Shown: one piece after another, positions 11,251 through 23,811 of the stretch
Layout of the letters: every line of letters starts with the position of its first letter
Position numbering within the stretch: position 1 is the stretch's first letter
Source: Marsupella aquatica
Taxonomy: Eukaryota; Marchantiophyta
Length of the DNA: 64,000 nt
Assembly: GCA_973895155.1 (NCBI GenBank)
Contig: OZ316893.1
Coordinates: 1 to 64,000 of the forward strand
Reading direction: 5' to 3'
Notes under the pieces: model-generated
Told to the model about the DNA's origin: nothing
Database searches by the model: none
The model's input: only the letters and a program-made list of their open reading frames with translations
Program-made: the position numbers and the translations under genes

Positions 11251-11827
11251 GTGGGTTAGGGTTATATAGTATAATAGCCTGAGAAATTGTATGTTTCTAC
11301 TTAGACGGGCCCACATGACCACTGGACACGAGCTTCACAGAGCACACATGGAATCTGATGTCAGTAAGGCCCTTTTCTATTATAACTAACCTACCGCTAA
11401 TTGGTCAAGTCTAAATTGTGCTAGAATGGAAGAAGACTGATCATAACGCTTGTGCTTTTCAGTGAGTATCGACCCAATTAAACAAGCATCTTTCAAGGAA
11501 TGAACGAAATCTCTCAAATGAATCAGAGCAATGAGTGAGTTGCTGCGATTCTTCTTCCTTCAAAGTCCCTACATATTGCTTTTTTATGTGAAGCTACCAC
11601 TACCCGACATATGGACAGGGGCCCTAAGGCACTTTCTGTCGGCCTCGTTTCCACCAGGCTGCTCCTACTTGGATGTCAATGTCTACCAAGGTGATTGCAG
11701 TGGTGATGCCATAGACCCTAATCTGTCACTCCGAATAATGTTGGACCCAGCAAAGCTGAGCTTAGAATAAACAATTGGGCAGCAACAGGCGTTTGATACC
11801 CAACGACGATTGGAATGGATTGAATGC
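11251..11827. other. No supported gene
   Basis: Only short unrecognised frames on both strands. Confidence 0.5.
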
Positions 11828-11857
11828 CTCTCTCCTCTCCTCTCCTCTCCTCTCCTT
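11828..11857. repeat. CTCTC pentanucleotide microsatellite
   Basis: About five to six copies of CTCTC/TCTCC in a row. On the minus strand it encodes the repetitive RGEERR stretch of a spurious frame. Confidence 0.9.
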
Positions 11858-12040
11858 GTCTCTGCTGCTGCCTTTTGAGCTGCAATCGGAAGCGCTTCAT
11901 CTTTCTTCGAGAACTCTGGCGATAGTTCACATTTTGACCCGAAGCTGCCCTGACGAGATGTCAAGATCTCTCTGGTTTGAGAGTCGAATGACGGATTGTG
12001 AATGAGTGAGTTGACAAAGATCCACAAATGATTTTTGACC

Positions 12041-12277
12041 TGAAACGACTTCACCATCATGTGAGCCTTCCGAATCATAATGAAGTCCTTCCAAAACATC
12101 AAACACATTAGTCTTCAGGATGTCAAAGTGTTCCCTGAAGAGCTTCTCGGTTTCCTCTTCAAATTTAGTTGCTGCAAACTTCCGAGCAAGTTTGAGCATC
12201 TGCCGTACATTATCTACTCCTAATCGTTGGCAAAGCTCAGCCTCGCAAAACTCAGCGTCGATGATTAATTAGCATCT
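12041..12277 (-). CDS. Unidentified internal exon
   Basis: The minus-strand frame is open from about 12277 and contains CEAELCQRLGVDNVRQM, then LARKFAATKFEEETEKLF and FDVLEGLHYDS. It stays open to a plausible donor (TTTCAG|GTCAAA) near 12040. The heptad-like Leu/Ala pattern suggests alpha helices. No family was recognised; a BTB-type or ARM-type protein was considered and not supported. It is probably one exon of a larger, perhaps broken gene. Confidence 0.28.
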
Positions 12278-13789
12278 AGAACAAATTGGAAGGGATATCT
12301 AGTGAAGGCCGATCGCGATGTAGCAGTGATGACAAAACAACGTTGTAGGTCCTGTTTGGAGGCCAATTCAACGACAGTGGTTTGTATCAGCCCATCAAAA
12401 GCGGAATAATGATCAGCGGAGGTTAACTATTTTTGTAAATTTGTAGCAGGTCCTAGTACAGAACCATAGTGCTGAAAGTTGCCCTTTCTTTCCCGGGGGG
12501 ACATTTATGACAGGACGTGATTGTTTCTCTCACCTAGAGATAGCCGATGGCATCACAATCGCTCTGGTGCTCCAGCCAAGCACAGCTCCTTGTTCCCAGA
12601 GCTACTGTCCAGAGTGCAAACTTACGTCGTGGCAGTCCTAGTGTGAACCAACCTTGATCAGGCCCCAAGAAAGCTGACAGAGCGGCTACATACTGAGGCT
12701 TGATTCCAAGCTATGCAAATCTTGCACTTATGTGAGCATGCTTTGTCCCAGATGGGAACTCTGCCCTCTGGGTCCGGCCCCGTAGCACCTGCTTGTCCCA
12801 GCTGTTTATCGAACTGTCCCCATTGCCCATTTGATCCGGCACTGTACAGCTGTAGCCCCTTTTCCTCCTTGCCCCCGCACTTTCGAATTGCAGCTCGAAT
12901 GAATGTGCACCGACTGAGCAGCCAGGTGGATCAAATCAGCTTTAGTATTATGTCAGTCTTTGCCTGCTGTTGCTCCCTTTGGCTCAGCATCCAAAGCTGC
13001 TGACTACCTCGGGCTTGTTTGATAGTAGGTAGGCATGGGGTCACTGCGAGTTGTTGTACTGTCCTGTATACTTTAGTGGCGCACCTCCTACCAAAGTATC
13101 ATGTCTTTCCCCTGCTCAAATCGGCTAAGGTTCTGTACCATAGCATCCGTCTATCATCGGTATCAAGTTCTAATCACATTGGCTTGCTACAACATTACTC
13201 CGACAAGTCTCAGTGACCCAACAGCATCGCGATCCCTAACTACTCCGCCAAATTTTCCAAAGCTCAGCACAGTATTGACTTTACACGTGACCTCTTAAGC
13301 AAACCATTCATTCCTGTAGACTCAAGCAACCGATGCTCAGAGTCTCATCGCCTTCGCAGATCATTGGGGGGCAACAAACCACCGGCAGCACTTGAGAGAT
13401 AGAAGGGATGCATGCCGACGCGGGAGCTCAATCACCACTGAACAGCCCCGCCTGGCATCACCATTCTCTGGCTCGTGGGGTCCCGCCTTCATTTCTTCAT
13501 CGTTTTGCTTCTCGTTGGACTATCGCAGCTTGAGTTTTTCAATTGGGCTTGTTACCAGTCTTGTCGTCTTGAGCTTCATCGAGGAGTCTCTAACATGTGT
13601 ACTTGCGCTCGTCTGGTTAGATCGACTTTGTATCGACTGCTGCTGCCAACAGATCCTTGTGGTGAGTTCTCCCTTCTCTAGTTCGAATGTAATATCTTCC
13701 CTCCATTCTGTTGTGCCTCCCCCTAGAGTCCTGTGGGCAGGATAGAGATGGATCCTCCGAGCTTGTATAGGAGGAGAGATTGATGGACA
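12278..13789. other. No supported gene
   Basis: Mixed-composition sequence. Short frames on the plus strand (12713-13003, 13392-13745) are Ser/Leu/Cys-rich without recognisable content. Confidence 0.5.
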
Positions 13790-14050
13790 ATGGTTCAATT
13801 AGCAAAGAGGCGATTTGATCGCATGCGTAAGTATGCAGAGAATGATGTCATTGTCCCGGCAAAGTTAAAAGAGTTTCTGAACGCAGAGCAAGGTGAAACC
13901 GAGGTTACATTGGGTGATGCCGAGAAGATCATCAATGAGCAGATGGCTCACGAGAATACGATATTGATGAAAGCGAAGCACTCCTTCACATTGGATGCAT
14001 TCCTCCGGTACCTTCTCGACCCGGTTGTCAACATTGCTTACTTAAACAAG
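13790..14050 (+). pseudogene. PI-PLC EF-hand-like N-terminal exon fragment
   Basis: The frame contains RMRKYAENDVIVPAKLKEFL, GETEVTLGDAEKIIN and FTLDAFLRYLLDPVVN. This order matches the N-terminal EF-hand-like module of plant phosphoinositide-specific phospholipase C. The exon ends at a good donor (AACAAG|GTGAGA). Downstream no catalytic X or Y domain is visible before the AT-rich island starting near 14750, so only the first exon survives, as a truncated gene or captured exon. The ATG at 13790 is plausible as the native start, because plant PLCs begin shortly before this module. Confidence 0.72.
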
Positions 14051-14791
14051 GTGAGACGAAACTAGATGCGTCAATTTTTCCGTTTCTCATGTCTCGAGTA
14101 AGGCACGAATTAGAGTGGAGCCAATCCAGTACTTCACGGTGAATTCTAGCACACTATTGTGGCTGCGGTAGTAGGCAGATCGGTGCAGATTGACTTGTGT
14201 GTTCCGACAATGAGTGATTCTATAAAGCTGTGAAGAGGGTCTATATATGGCGGATCTTTATAGGTACGGATGGCTCATAGGCAGTTTTGTTGACTTTCGT
14301 GGTCGGAAGCTGCCTTCAATCTGTCCCGAGATAAGGCTGAGAAATGCTTGCCATATTCAGGGGAAACTAGGTTCTCATTGTGTGTAAATTAAGGCTTCAA
14401 GAAAAAATGACTAGTCTTGAGGGCTATAGTTCAATTTTTATTGATCATTGATCTGAGGTTTTGTCCTTCTTCTACATTGCAGGATGTTGTGCATCTATAG
14501 TGAGAAATAATTATATCTCGTCATTGAGTTTGATGACCTGGACTTCAAGAGGCATGGACTTCTCCCCACATTTTGAAATTACATTCTGGTGGGTGCAATA
14601 GGTCCAATTTATATGTGCGGTGCAACGTTACATTGAAAAACCTCAATTGGTGCTTCTACTAGAGCAAGGTTGAGGTGAGCCGGGGAGTTGGAGTTTCTAT
14701 CTAATCTTTGCAATTCATATTTCAATGAGATCTGTGCAGACACATTGACCGTGTATTTTTCTACAAGTTTTATTCTTCAAAAATCCAAAAA
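14051..14791. other. Gap before the first AT-rich island
   Basis: No supported gene. Base composition turns strongly AT-rich from about 14750. Confidence 0.5.
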
Positions 14792-16433
14792 ATGACATTT
14801 CCACAACCCACTCAAGTAAGTAACATAATATCTATTTTTTTCAATCATTTTTAAAAAAATTATTAATATAATAGACATTATGGATTTAAGTAACTAAAAA
14901 ATATTATATTATTACAAGTTTATATTAATTTTTTAATCAAAATTCTGATTGGTAATAAATATTTACTATATTTAATAGTGTAACAGTTTTATTTAAAAAG
15001 TTTGGAAAACAATTTGATTAGTACTGACACAAAAATGCAATTTGACAATTTTGCAGATGCTCCATAAACGAAGGGAGAGGAGAAAAAATGAAAATAAATT
15101 TCATGAATATGGCGCCGAATTTTCTATCATAACATTTTGTTCAATATGGGATTATCTAAGCAAATTATGTGAATCTAAACAACAATTTATTTTATATTGG
15201 ATTTTAAAAAATGAAAATATTTTTGTATATTTTGTTACACACATTTTACAAATAAATGTGTCCAATTTTTCAAGAGCTAAATTTTTGAATGGGTATAACA
15301 ACTGCAGAAGTGCAATTTCACCAATTCTCCCTCTTCAAACACTTCAACAAACCGAGAAAATCTTTCATCATCATCAACAGAGACAAAAATTGCCTCCACT
15401 ATTGAAAAAATTCATGGGAAAATTTCACATCCTTAACCTATCCCAACTCCGTACCTTACAAGTAGAGAGGGTAGCTTCTTGTAAAGTTGACAATACATTC
15501 TCTTCAACACAAGTAGAAGTGCAACAAATATCAAAATCACAACTGAAAAAATTGACTGGAGTGATAATGGGAAATTGGAATGAAGACATGACTAAAACCA
15601 ATCATAGTAATCTTACATTCACATTTGAGCGTTATCCATCAAATTTTCTAGTGATAGAGAAATCTGAAAATATTGTTTACTTTTACGACAAGTCAGGGAA
15701 AAAGCCTTGGCTTGTAGCAATGCTTATGCACCAACAAATATTGGGAGTGACAACATTACAATTCATTCGAAAACTTTTGAGTGCATTGTTTGTTGCTCAT
15801 TCTCCATTTCAAAGAGGCGAGGGGAAAAAAGCTTTTGACAGCTTCATGACAGGATATGGTCCTTGGAATAGCAGTTACATGGGTGGCCGTTTGACTTATT
15901 ACACACACCAGAAGAAGATGAATACCATTTTCGATGATTGCCTTGATGTCAAAGATTTTGAGAAGTGGATCGATAAATATTCACATATTGAACTTATGGA
16001 TATTATATTGGGGCTTTATATGTGGTGGTGCCCAGAGATGATAGAGTGTTTTTTGGAATACTCTCATCCGTACTTACTATCATCTGATGGTGACAAATAT
16101 CATGGAAGTGAAGAGCAGATAGGGGAGAATGTTAGACCTAGTACTTACCAATTATATATAAGTGAGGATTATTGTGTGCAAACACATGCTGATGATGATG
16201 CAACTGACTTCACCTTAGCGTATGCTAGTCATCCTGACCATTTCCTTTCAGCAATCGATTTTGTAATTCCAGAGTATGGAATTCGATTGCCAATTAGAGA
16301 TGGAAATCTATTTGCATTTCGGAGCGATGTTGTTCATGGTACAGGCTTTAGAATGAAAACATCGAATCCTGCATATGTTGGAGCTATTACCGTGAATAAA
16401 AACCTCAGCAGACTGATGCAAAAATTACATTAA
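14792..16433 (+). CDS. TET/JBP-like 2-oxoglutarate/Fe(II) dioxygenase, copy 1
   Basis: The main exon runs from 15057 to 16433 (459 codons) and starts with ATG directly after a splice acceptor (TTTTGCAG|ATG). A tiny exon, 14792-14815, encodes eight residues (MTFPQPTQ) and ends at a perfect donor (CAA|GTAAGT), leaving a 241-nt AT-rich intron and keeping phase 0. The C-terminal third looks like a double-stranded beta-helix dioxygenase: metal-ligand H377 and D379 (THAD, numbered from 15057), then GNLFAF and distal H427 (VVHG). Known TET/JBP enzymes oxidise methylated pyrimidines in DNA; that substrate is inferred, not seen. The N-terminal two thirds is unrecognised but co-linear with the product at 27402-28844. 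The gene is much more AT-rich than its neighbours. Other 2OG-oxygenase subfamilies remain possible. Confidence 0.62.
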
Positions 16434-17321
16434 AATTATTGTGTAGATGTGCTCTCCCGGGGCAAGCTGAGAGCGCTTGGAGGGGCTACTCAAAGTGGTG
16501 AGTGCTCGTAGGGTGGAGATGACACCATGGTCATTTTGGATTTAGCCTGGTCATCATTATATTTGGTATTGAAATTCAGATTCTGACGTCATTTTAGCGA
16601 TTCTTTCAAGAAGAGTAAGGGTTTGGCATAATCTCGTTGAAAAATGGAATGTTGTCATCATGACTTTGCAATATTGGGCATGTTGAGGTGTGAAAGGTAA
16701 GGCATGTTACTTGTTATGGGGGTGATATATTGAAATGGGGAGGTTTTGCAAGATAGAAGAACTCAAATAAATCAACTCAAAGGTGGAATTGACATGATCA
16801 GCACACGTACCCTTGAGAGTAACAAACACTTTGATGATGAGGCACCAACCACAAGTTGCAAACCCCAAAGGACAAGGGTGGGTGTGGATGTCCGGAAAAT
16901 GGTCTTATTCTTGTGGGGTTAGTGGTATGCATTCATTGTATGACTTTGTAGAAGAAACATACAGGCAACTTCACCTTGTTTAGTAAATCACCCTTATTGG
17001 GCTTGTTACTTGCTTCCCATGGGCTGAAGATACAACTGTAGAGATTCTATATAGGTGGGCATCCAAACTCATCAAGGGCATAGTTACACTTGATTTGCGT
17101 GAACACCTCCAGTCATCAAATTATTGAATGTTGTCCAAACTAATCTTCTAAGCCATTTTGGTTTGCCATGACACAACCCATGCAGACCATTGAAATAAGC
17201 ACATGTGAAACTGATTTTTTTGAATACCCTGTCTGATTCTTGTAGGCCCGCTTGTAGGTCCATTACAAGGAGAGTGAATTGCAGAATTGGCCATTGTTTC
17301 TAACGGGTCTGGAAGGCTTGA
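16434..17321. other. No supported gene
   Basis: Ordinary-composition sequence between the first AT-rich island and a tandem repeat. No frames with recognisable content. Confidence 0.5.
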
Positions 17322-17992
17322 CAAGGTTAGTACATCTTAACACTTGCATTTTATGATTGACATGAGGGCATTCCAGCACTCATGTTGCAAGGCAGGGGGC
17401 TGTTTCACCTGGATTCAATTATGATAAGAATTACATATAAAAGTAGTTCTAAAGGAAGAATTAAATTCACATCCTTTATTGCCTCCTATTATTTTCACCT
17501 TCCCATGTACTTGTTTCGTCTTAGGGTATCACAATATTTCTGGGGGCGGTGGTGGTTGGAAAAGGTTGGCACATTTTGACACTTGCATTTAACAATTGAG
17601 ATAAGGGCATTCCGGCACTCATGTTGCAAGGCAGGGGGCTGTTTGACCCGGAGTCAATCATACAAAAATTATATATAAAAGTAGAAAAAAAAAAAACCAA
17701 ATTCACATCCTACATTTCCTCCTACTGTTTTCCCTCTCCTGCTTGTTTCTATTATGGTATCATATTATTTCTAAAGAAGGAGGGGGGCAGCTCAAAAAAG
17801 TTAATATATCTTGACACTTACATTTTAATGATTGAGATGAGGGCATTCCGGCACTCATGTTGCAAGGCAGGGGGCTGTTTGACCCGGACTCAATCATACA
17901 AGAATTACATATAAAAGTAGAAAAGAAAAACCAAATTCACATTCTACATTTCCTCCTACTATTTTCACTTTCTTACTTGTTTCTATTATAGT
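17322..17992. repeat. Three tandem copies of a unit of about 240 bp
   Basis: Copies start near 17322, 17561 and 17801. The core GGGCATTCCGGCACTCATG followed by TTGCAAGGCAGGGGGCTG occurs once in each, then ACATATAAAAGTAG and ATTTCCTCCTA. Copies have drifted by roughly 10 percent. Confidence 0.92.
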
Positions 17993-20622
17993 TGTAGTTT
18001 GCCAGAGAGAACCAAAAGCACACTTTTATGTCTCTAAACTTTTATGAACCCTAAAGTTCCACTGACCATTTGTCTTATGAATCTATACAACACAGCGGTG
18101 TTATATGAATTCACATGGTCCGAGAATTCCCAAGATTACAGGGATTTATGAAAATATACATTTTGACTAGGATGACAAAGATTTAGAGTAAAGAATTCTT
18201 TATTTTCACACAAAGTGCATTTTGGAATGACATGGGAGTTTAAAAGTTTACATGGATATCCTCTACGAATGCATGATTCTTTCAACATCCCATCCGAGCT
18301 TATGACTCTTTTTGGTCTTTCGCCGTGGTTTAAAAAGCAAAAGCCAACGCCCGCTGAATGACTCCCTTTTTGCTAAAAGACGTTAAAACAAAAGCTCAAT
18401 TTAGTCAATTGACACATTAGCTGTCCGCTATAAAGTTGGATTGCACGACATCACGAGTGACGTGTTTACCATGTTTTGGGAGCTATTCCTTCACAGTAGC
18501 TGTAACCTTCTCCCAAGCCTGGTGGGTTGTGTTGTTGAGAGATCGCTACTACTACAGTACTCGTTCTGTTGACGGACGATCAGCTGGGCAGGAAAGCAAG
18601 GAGCGATACAAATCAGACTTTGAGATTTGTAACTCGATTCTGACCTCTGTGTCAATTAGTAACATTTGGCAGTACTATCTGCGGGTTTCCTTCTCAAGCT
18701 ATCACCAATGGAGAAATCGAGTCGTTGGTCAGTCTGTTTTACTGGACCATTGCACCTTCATTCGCCGGTGCCCCATGATCAGAAACCAGCGTCAATTGTA
18801 TCAGAATTTGTGAAATCAAGATCTAAAGTGCCTTGGTCCTCTTAAAGCGACAGGTTGCCAACCAGCTTTCATAGCAGATCGGAAGGAAAAATTGAACTAA
18901 GTCTGCCTCACTGAAGGTGCATGTTTACGGATTTTACACGTCTTGCCTCTACCACTTCTGTTGACATTTTGTCCTAGCTCAGTGACTGAGGTAGACTTGT
19001 GATGATATCCGAAACTCTATGTTAAGTGTATGCGGAAAAGAGATAGTCCTATGAATATCTTAAGAACGTCCTTGAACTAAAGGACATGAGGGGCATTTTG
19101 ACTAAAGCTTTGTACAGATCATTTAGAGTAGGTCCATATCAATAGACATAAGTTTACGGCTGGAGTTAGTAGCCATTCGGATTAATACAACACGGCACCT
19201 TAGGCATACTCCAAATCCCACCTTGTAATTTTACTGGAGACCCCAGTTTTGATCAGGTTGACGGCACTTTGTCTAGCTACTCAATTGATTCAGAGCCCTA
19301 CACCAGCTTGCCAATTTGTGATGGCATAAATGAAGGAATTTTGCGTCCTCATCGGCCGCTGCAGTCTAGCTCGTCTACCAGCAAGACAAGCGCGAACCAT
19401 ACTTACACCAATAGGTTCAGATCCATGATTTAGGAAAATAACCTTTTTTGGGAAGCGTTCGCGGCACCAGATGGGACCCGGCCCCATGCCTATCGATCTC
19501 ATGAGTGCCTCTGTAATTATTTGCCTTGTTTTGAGCTGTCACTTACATAATCGTACTGTCTGGAGTCTCCAGACAAGAAGTTTTGTTTGATTTGCCTTGT
19601 TTTGAGCTGAGGCAAGAATCGTACCCACATCTTAATTTCAATGAAGAGCAGATTGAGACTCTGCAATAATACTGCAAGAAGTCGCCCACGTACGAAAGGT
19701 TGTTCTGAAATTGGCTAGTGACCGAGTTCCAGTAATAATGATTCAACTTAGATTACAAACGTTATAGACGAGGAGAGAAGTAGTTTTCACCGCATTCTGC
19801 AGACCACGACCGACCTAATCTGAAACGTCGAGGCTCTTATTCACAATGAGGAGTAATCCCCAAAATCAGGCAGCTTGAAATCTGAAACCTTGGATAATAA
19901 GTGGGCTGCTATGGCAGTATAGTGTTGACAACACCTCAGAAACACAGACCTCTAAATCTTGTGGAGATGAAAGCACCGACTGATTTCTCACATGGTAAGG
20001 GACTCCATTAATCTTAATAAACGATCATGATATGGCCAGGAACTAAACTGTAGCAGAAGATAGTTTATTGCGTTGATCTTTATGCACCACCAAGCCAGTA
20101 GCATCTTCTAAACCAAGTCAACTGGATAGAAAGTTGGAATTAGGTCCAGAACATTATTTTGTAGCTAAACAAAAACAATTACGACACAGGAGCACATATC
20201 CACCATCATTTCTTATGTTTTCCTAAATTGCCATCTACAGAAAATATCGTAGATGTCCCTAGCCCTCATATGCAGAAGGCATTCACGAAATCACATTCCA
20301 TTTCCAATGACAAGAGCACAGCTTATAGGGAAGAGTACAACTGCAGCAGCTCGAAACAACCTAGACAGACATTGAAGGAGAAGTATTTCGCCCCGTACAG
20401 AGTGCGCATTTACACATTGGAGATTCGAGAAGAATTTTGATCTCGAAATACTTCACACTATTGTGTCATGTTGGTCATGCCAATTTGCACCTTGCTGCAA
20501 ATGCATGGCTGGCTGCTGGCGCGGCCAAATAGAAAGGGGGAGTGTTGGGTAGACATTAGTCGTATGCGGGTGCTCATCTTGCTCTAAGATAGAGGCGATG
20601 GGGCAAGGGTAGGCGCTGAGGT
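17993..20622. other. No confidently supported gene
   Basis: Short frames on both strands. One minus-strand frame (19502 to about 19410) ends at a good donor (GGT|GTAAGTATG) and could be an exon, but its product is unrecognised. Confidence 0.4.
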
Positions 20623-21268
20623 ATGATTAACAAAATATCGAAGCGCCTGCCGATTTGCAACAAAGGGAGTAATGGGCCGAATGACCCCAATGAACCAGGA
20701 TCTGTAGGCGCCTCAACAACTGGAGGGGTTGGACCTGCAGCTCTGGCCCCAGCCCCGGCTGCTGCATATTTAGTTAATCTGCTGCGGGAGCTAGGGCTGC
20801 TGTAGGCCCCAGTAGCAGGAATAACGCTTTGATCAACGGCATCGGTACCCCAAGATTTGGACCAGGAAAGGAGAAGTTGTTACCAAACTTGACTCACAAT
20901 GGTTGAGGTCCCTTTTTCTATCCTCTGCCTGCTTTCAAAGACCTTCCAAATTCTGACAGGCAGAACTTGTTCATTAACAGCTCCATCTTTGCTGTTACAC
21001 TTTTGACTTCACTGACCCGACAAAGAATGTCAATGACAAAGAGATTAAGAAGCAAACCTTAGTGGAGCTGATGGAAGATGCGACATCGGGAACAGGGAAG
21101 TTCACGGAGGCTGTGTTCGAAGATATCACCAAAATGCATGTAACAAGCCTGTTTCGTACGCTACCCCCCTCCTCTCATGAAAATACCGGAGTTGATAACT
21201 TTGATCCCAAAGAGGAGGATCCAACCTTAGAACCGGCATGGCCCCATCTTCAAATACTGTACGAGGTA
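20623..21268 (+). pseudogene. PP2A B' (B56) regulatory subunit pseudogene, N-terminal part
   Basis: The start resembles plant B' subunits (MINKISKRLP, compared with their usual basic start), followed by a Gly/Pro/Ala-rich linker. Then, in shifting frames, come FKDLPNSDRQNLFI, FDFTDPTKNVNDKEIKKQTL, GKFTEAVFEDITKM, SLFRTLPPSSHEN and EPAWPHLQILYE, the start of the conserved HEAT-repeat body of B56. B' subunits direct PP2A to substrates. Damage: a stop and frame change near 20805, an in-frame TGA near 20902, and a frame change near 20990. The last segment ends at a possible donor (TACGAG|GTATGT). No downstream HEAT repeats were seen. Confidence 0.83.
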
Positions 21269-21784
21269 TGTATTTGAAGTCAATTTACAGGATATCAATG
21301 AAGTCAAAAGCGGGCACTTCGGGTTTCAGCCCGGATCGCTCAGCTTGAGCATAGAATGCACTCAGTTACAGCAGTCAAATCTCTGTGGCTAGACGTACTA
21401 CGAGTGCTGAATCTGCACTTCAATGTAGCCGCTTCGGTGAGCGTCCGAGGTCCACACTTTGAAGCATTCAGCTCCACTGGCGCACAATAAGAGGCACGAC
21501 AAATCTAATTACTTTTGAACAATCTAACTCTCTCAAAAGCGGGACTTCTAGGCAATGGATCATCAAGGTTTAATTCACTCTCCACAAGGTGCATGATCTT
21601 GCAACTTGGTCAGCACACTCTTCGGTTCAATCCCCCCAAGACTTTGGGTCTGCTTAGCTTGGTCGGGATGCCCGATCCTACATCCTATTGTTATATGTTG
21701 TTTCTTTGGCGTCTAGGTACCGTGGTTTCCCCATATGGATTGATCTGGGCCTTTCTCCCCTGACTCTCGGCCTTTGGCACTGAA
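21269..21784. other. No supported gene
   Basis: Nothing recognised between the PP2A fragment and the next tandem repeat. Confidence 0.5.
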
Positions 21785-22050
21785 GCAAAAGTTTTGGCCT
21801 TTTCTTGCCTCCTCAGCTCAACCTCCCCCTCTCACCCACCCCTTCCTGAAAGGAAAAAAAATTCACACATCAGGAGAGTCCGTAAAGCAGGTCAGTTGTA
21901 AGAAAGAGAAAAAGCTTAGCAAAAGTTTTGGCCTTTGATTGCCTCTCAACCTCCCCCTGCCACCCACCCTTCCCGAACGAAAGAAAAATTCACACATCAG
22001 GAGAGTCCGTAAAGCAGGTCAGCTTGTCAGCTGTAAGAGAGAGAAATATT
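21785..22050. repeat. Two tandem copies of a 134-bp unit
   Basis: GCAAAAGTTTTGGCC starts at 21785 and 21919. Both copies share CAACCTCCCCCT and AAATTCACACATCAGGAGAG. Confidence 0.9.
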
Positions 22051-22976
22051 GTTAGTATATAGGATTTATGTTGGCCCTATGAAGGTGGGTCAAAGGTGTG
22101 CATTGCGCCTAGCTAGGGTGCCTGTAAGACGCATGTGTAATGGTGGAATGCAATTCTATACATATTATTTTTGAGGCTAAGGGGGTGGGACAAGGTGGCT
22201 GCACAGAGCCTGTCATTATGTTATCAGTATGCTCATCATCTTTCCTCTCCAGCCTTCTGCTGCTATGCTTGGGAAGCCTGGGATTCCCTTTCGGGTTGTT
22301 ATGTTGTTTTGGACTAAGATAATCCAATGAAGGTAAACGACAGAACAAGAAGATGATATTTCTAGGAGAAGCTCCGTGCATGCACAATGGGTTAAAGAGT
22401 GGAGATTCGGACACAGGAGGCCGGGGAGAAGGACCCTGAAAATCGGGAATCGGCAAAGGAAATGTAAACACAAGCAGCGTTGTGCTAGAGCAGCGGCCAG
22501 ATTTGCTTCTTTAAATAGAAGGCAGTAGAAAGGGAAGGGGGGGATGTAATCAAATTCGCGGCAGCTTCATTCGGTGGGCCACATTGGCTGACAATTGTTT
22601 TTTGAAACCGCGGACTTGAGATTTAGTTGGCTTCAATGTGCTGGGCACTTAAGATCGACCTTGGAGCTTCAAAAGTAGAAATTGGGATGTATGAGCTGCA
22701 ATTGCCAAAATGCGTATGAGCTGCAATTGCTAAACTGCGTCTTGTTGATTGATCACTCTACTATAGAGGCCGCCTTCAGTATATTGACCCCACGTCAGTA
22801 CAGTGCTCGCTAAAATGATTAGAGACTACAAACATATAAAGACAAATAATGCCACTCAATTGACGACAATCTTTATTTTTGGTTCTTTTGTTTGTACACC
22901 AACAACTGATTCATAGATCCACAATTTCATCATTATTGTAATGCAAGGTACACGGGCCGTACCAATCCGGCAGAAG
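22051..22976. other. No supported gene
   Basis: Overlapping short frames on both strands at 22109-22473, none recognised. Confidence 0.5.
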
Positions 22977-23130
22977 TACATCTTGGTTCGTCTAAGCAAC
23001 TATCCTTTCGTTCTCGGTTGACTAACCCCTATCTGCATTTCAGCGCACTGAGACCATTCTTGGTCCGTCTAAGGAACTATCTTCTTGCTCTCGCTTGACT
23101 AGTCCTTATCAGTATGTGCATCCACTGAGA
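22977..23130. repeat. Two copies of a unit of about 84 bp
   Basis: CTTGGTYCGTCTAAG, AACTATC and GGTTGACTA/GCTTGACTA blocks occur twice in the same order, starting near 22980 and 23063. Confidence 0.7.
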
Positions 23131-23372
23131 CATTGCTTGTGGAGAGAGCATTTGCTTTGAACTAGATCAAACAGAGTACTAAAGCTCTATTATTGAACTT
23201 CAAGGAATTCTCGTGGTTCAAGCATCGTCAGAATGAGCTGAAAATTCAAATACAGCTCTGGAAATAAATGAGTAACAACATCAATTGACACAGCTGTGCA
23301 TGTAACTCGGGCAACTGCAATGAACATTACTGAGAGCTAATAAGTCTTCTGAAGGACTAGATTTCACTTTTG

Positions 23373-23561
23373 TCAGCTGCGGCTAGGATGTTGTACTTCT
23401 CCGCCCGGACCGCCCGGGTCTCCGCCTCTCTTGGGTGTGTTAGATATTTCTCTTCTTGTCGGTACTTGAGTCATTTGACCACCGGCATCAATGAAGGCAG
23501 CAACTGCAGCCATCGCTGCTCCGGCTCCCAGTCCCACAGGTATTCTGCCAGCTCTCAAGGC
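23373..23561 (-). CDS. Unidentified terminal exon, Gly/Ala-rich
   Basis: A minus-strand frame opens right after a good acceptor (TATTCTAG|GCC) and runs to TGA at 23373. It contains GRIPVGLGAGAAMAAVAAF, a small-residue hydrophobic stretch that could be a membrane helix, then a polar tail with PKRGGDPGGPGG. It may be the last exon of a small organellar or membrane protein. No family was recognised. The putative intron just upstream is triplicated (23552-23811), which would disturb splicing. Confidence 0.3.
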   Translation of the reverse strand, partial: ALRAGRIPVGLGAGAAMAAVAAFIDAGGQMTQVPTRREISNTPKRGGDPGGPGGEVQHPSRS

Positions 23562-23811
23562 CTAGAATAGAACCAGCCAAAACAAACTTGAGAGGGGACA
23601 AAAACAGCAACCCTTAATCAGCGCTAACCTCTGTTAGGGTATATGCTCAAGCCTAGAATAGAACCAGCCAAAACAAACTTGAGAGAGACAAAAACAGCAA
23701 CCTCTGTTACGTATATGCTCAAGCCTAGAATAGAACCAGCCAAAACAAACTTGAGAGGGGACAAAAACAGCAACCCTTAATCAGCGCTAGCCTTTGTTAG
23801 GTATATGCTCC
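23552..23811. repeat. Three tandem copies of a 72-94 bp unit
   Basis: Copies start at 23552, 23646 and 23718, each with CCTAGAATAGAACCAGCC and ACAAACTTGAGAG. The middle copy lacks the internal CCCTTAATCAGCGCTA block. Confidence 0.93.
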
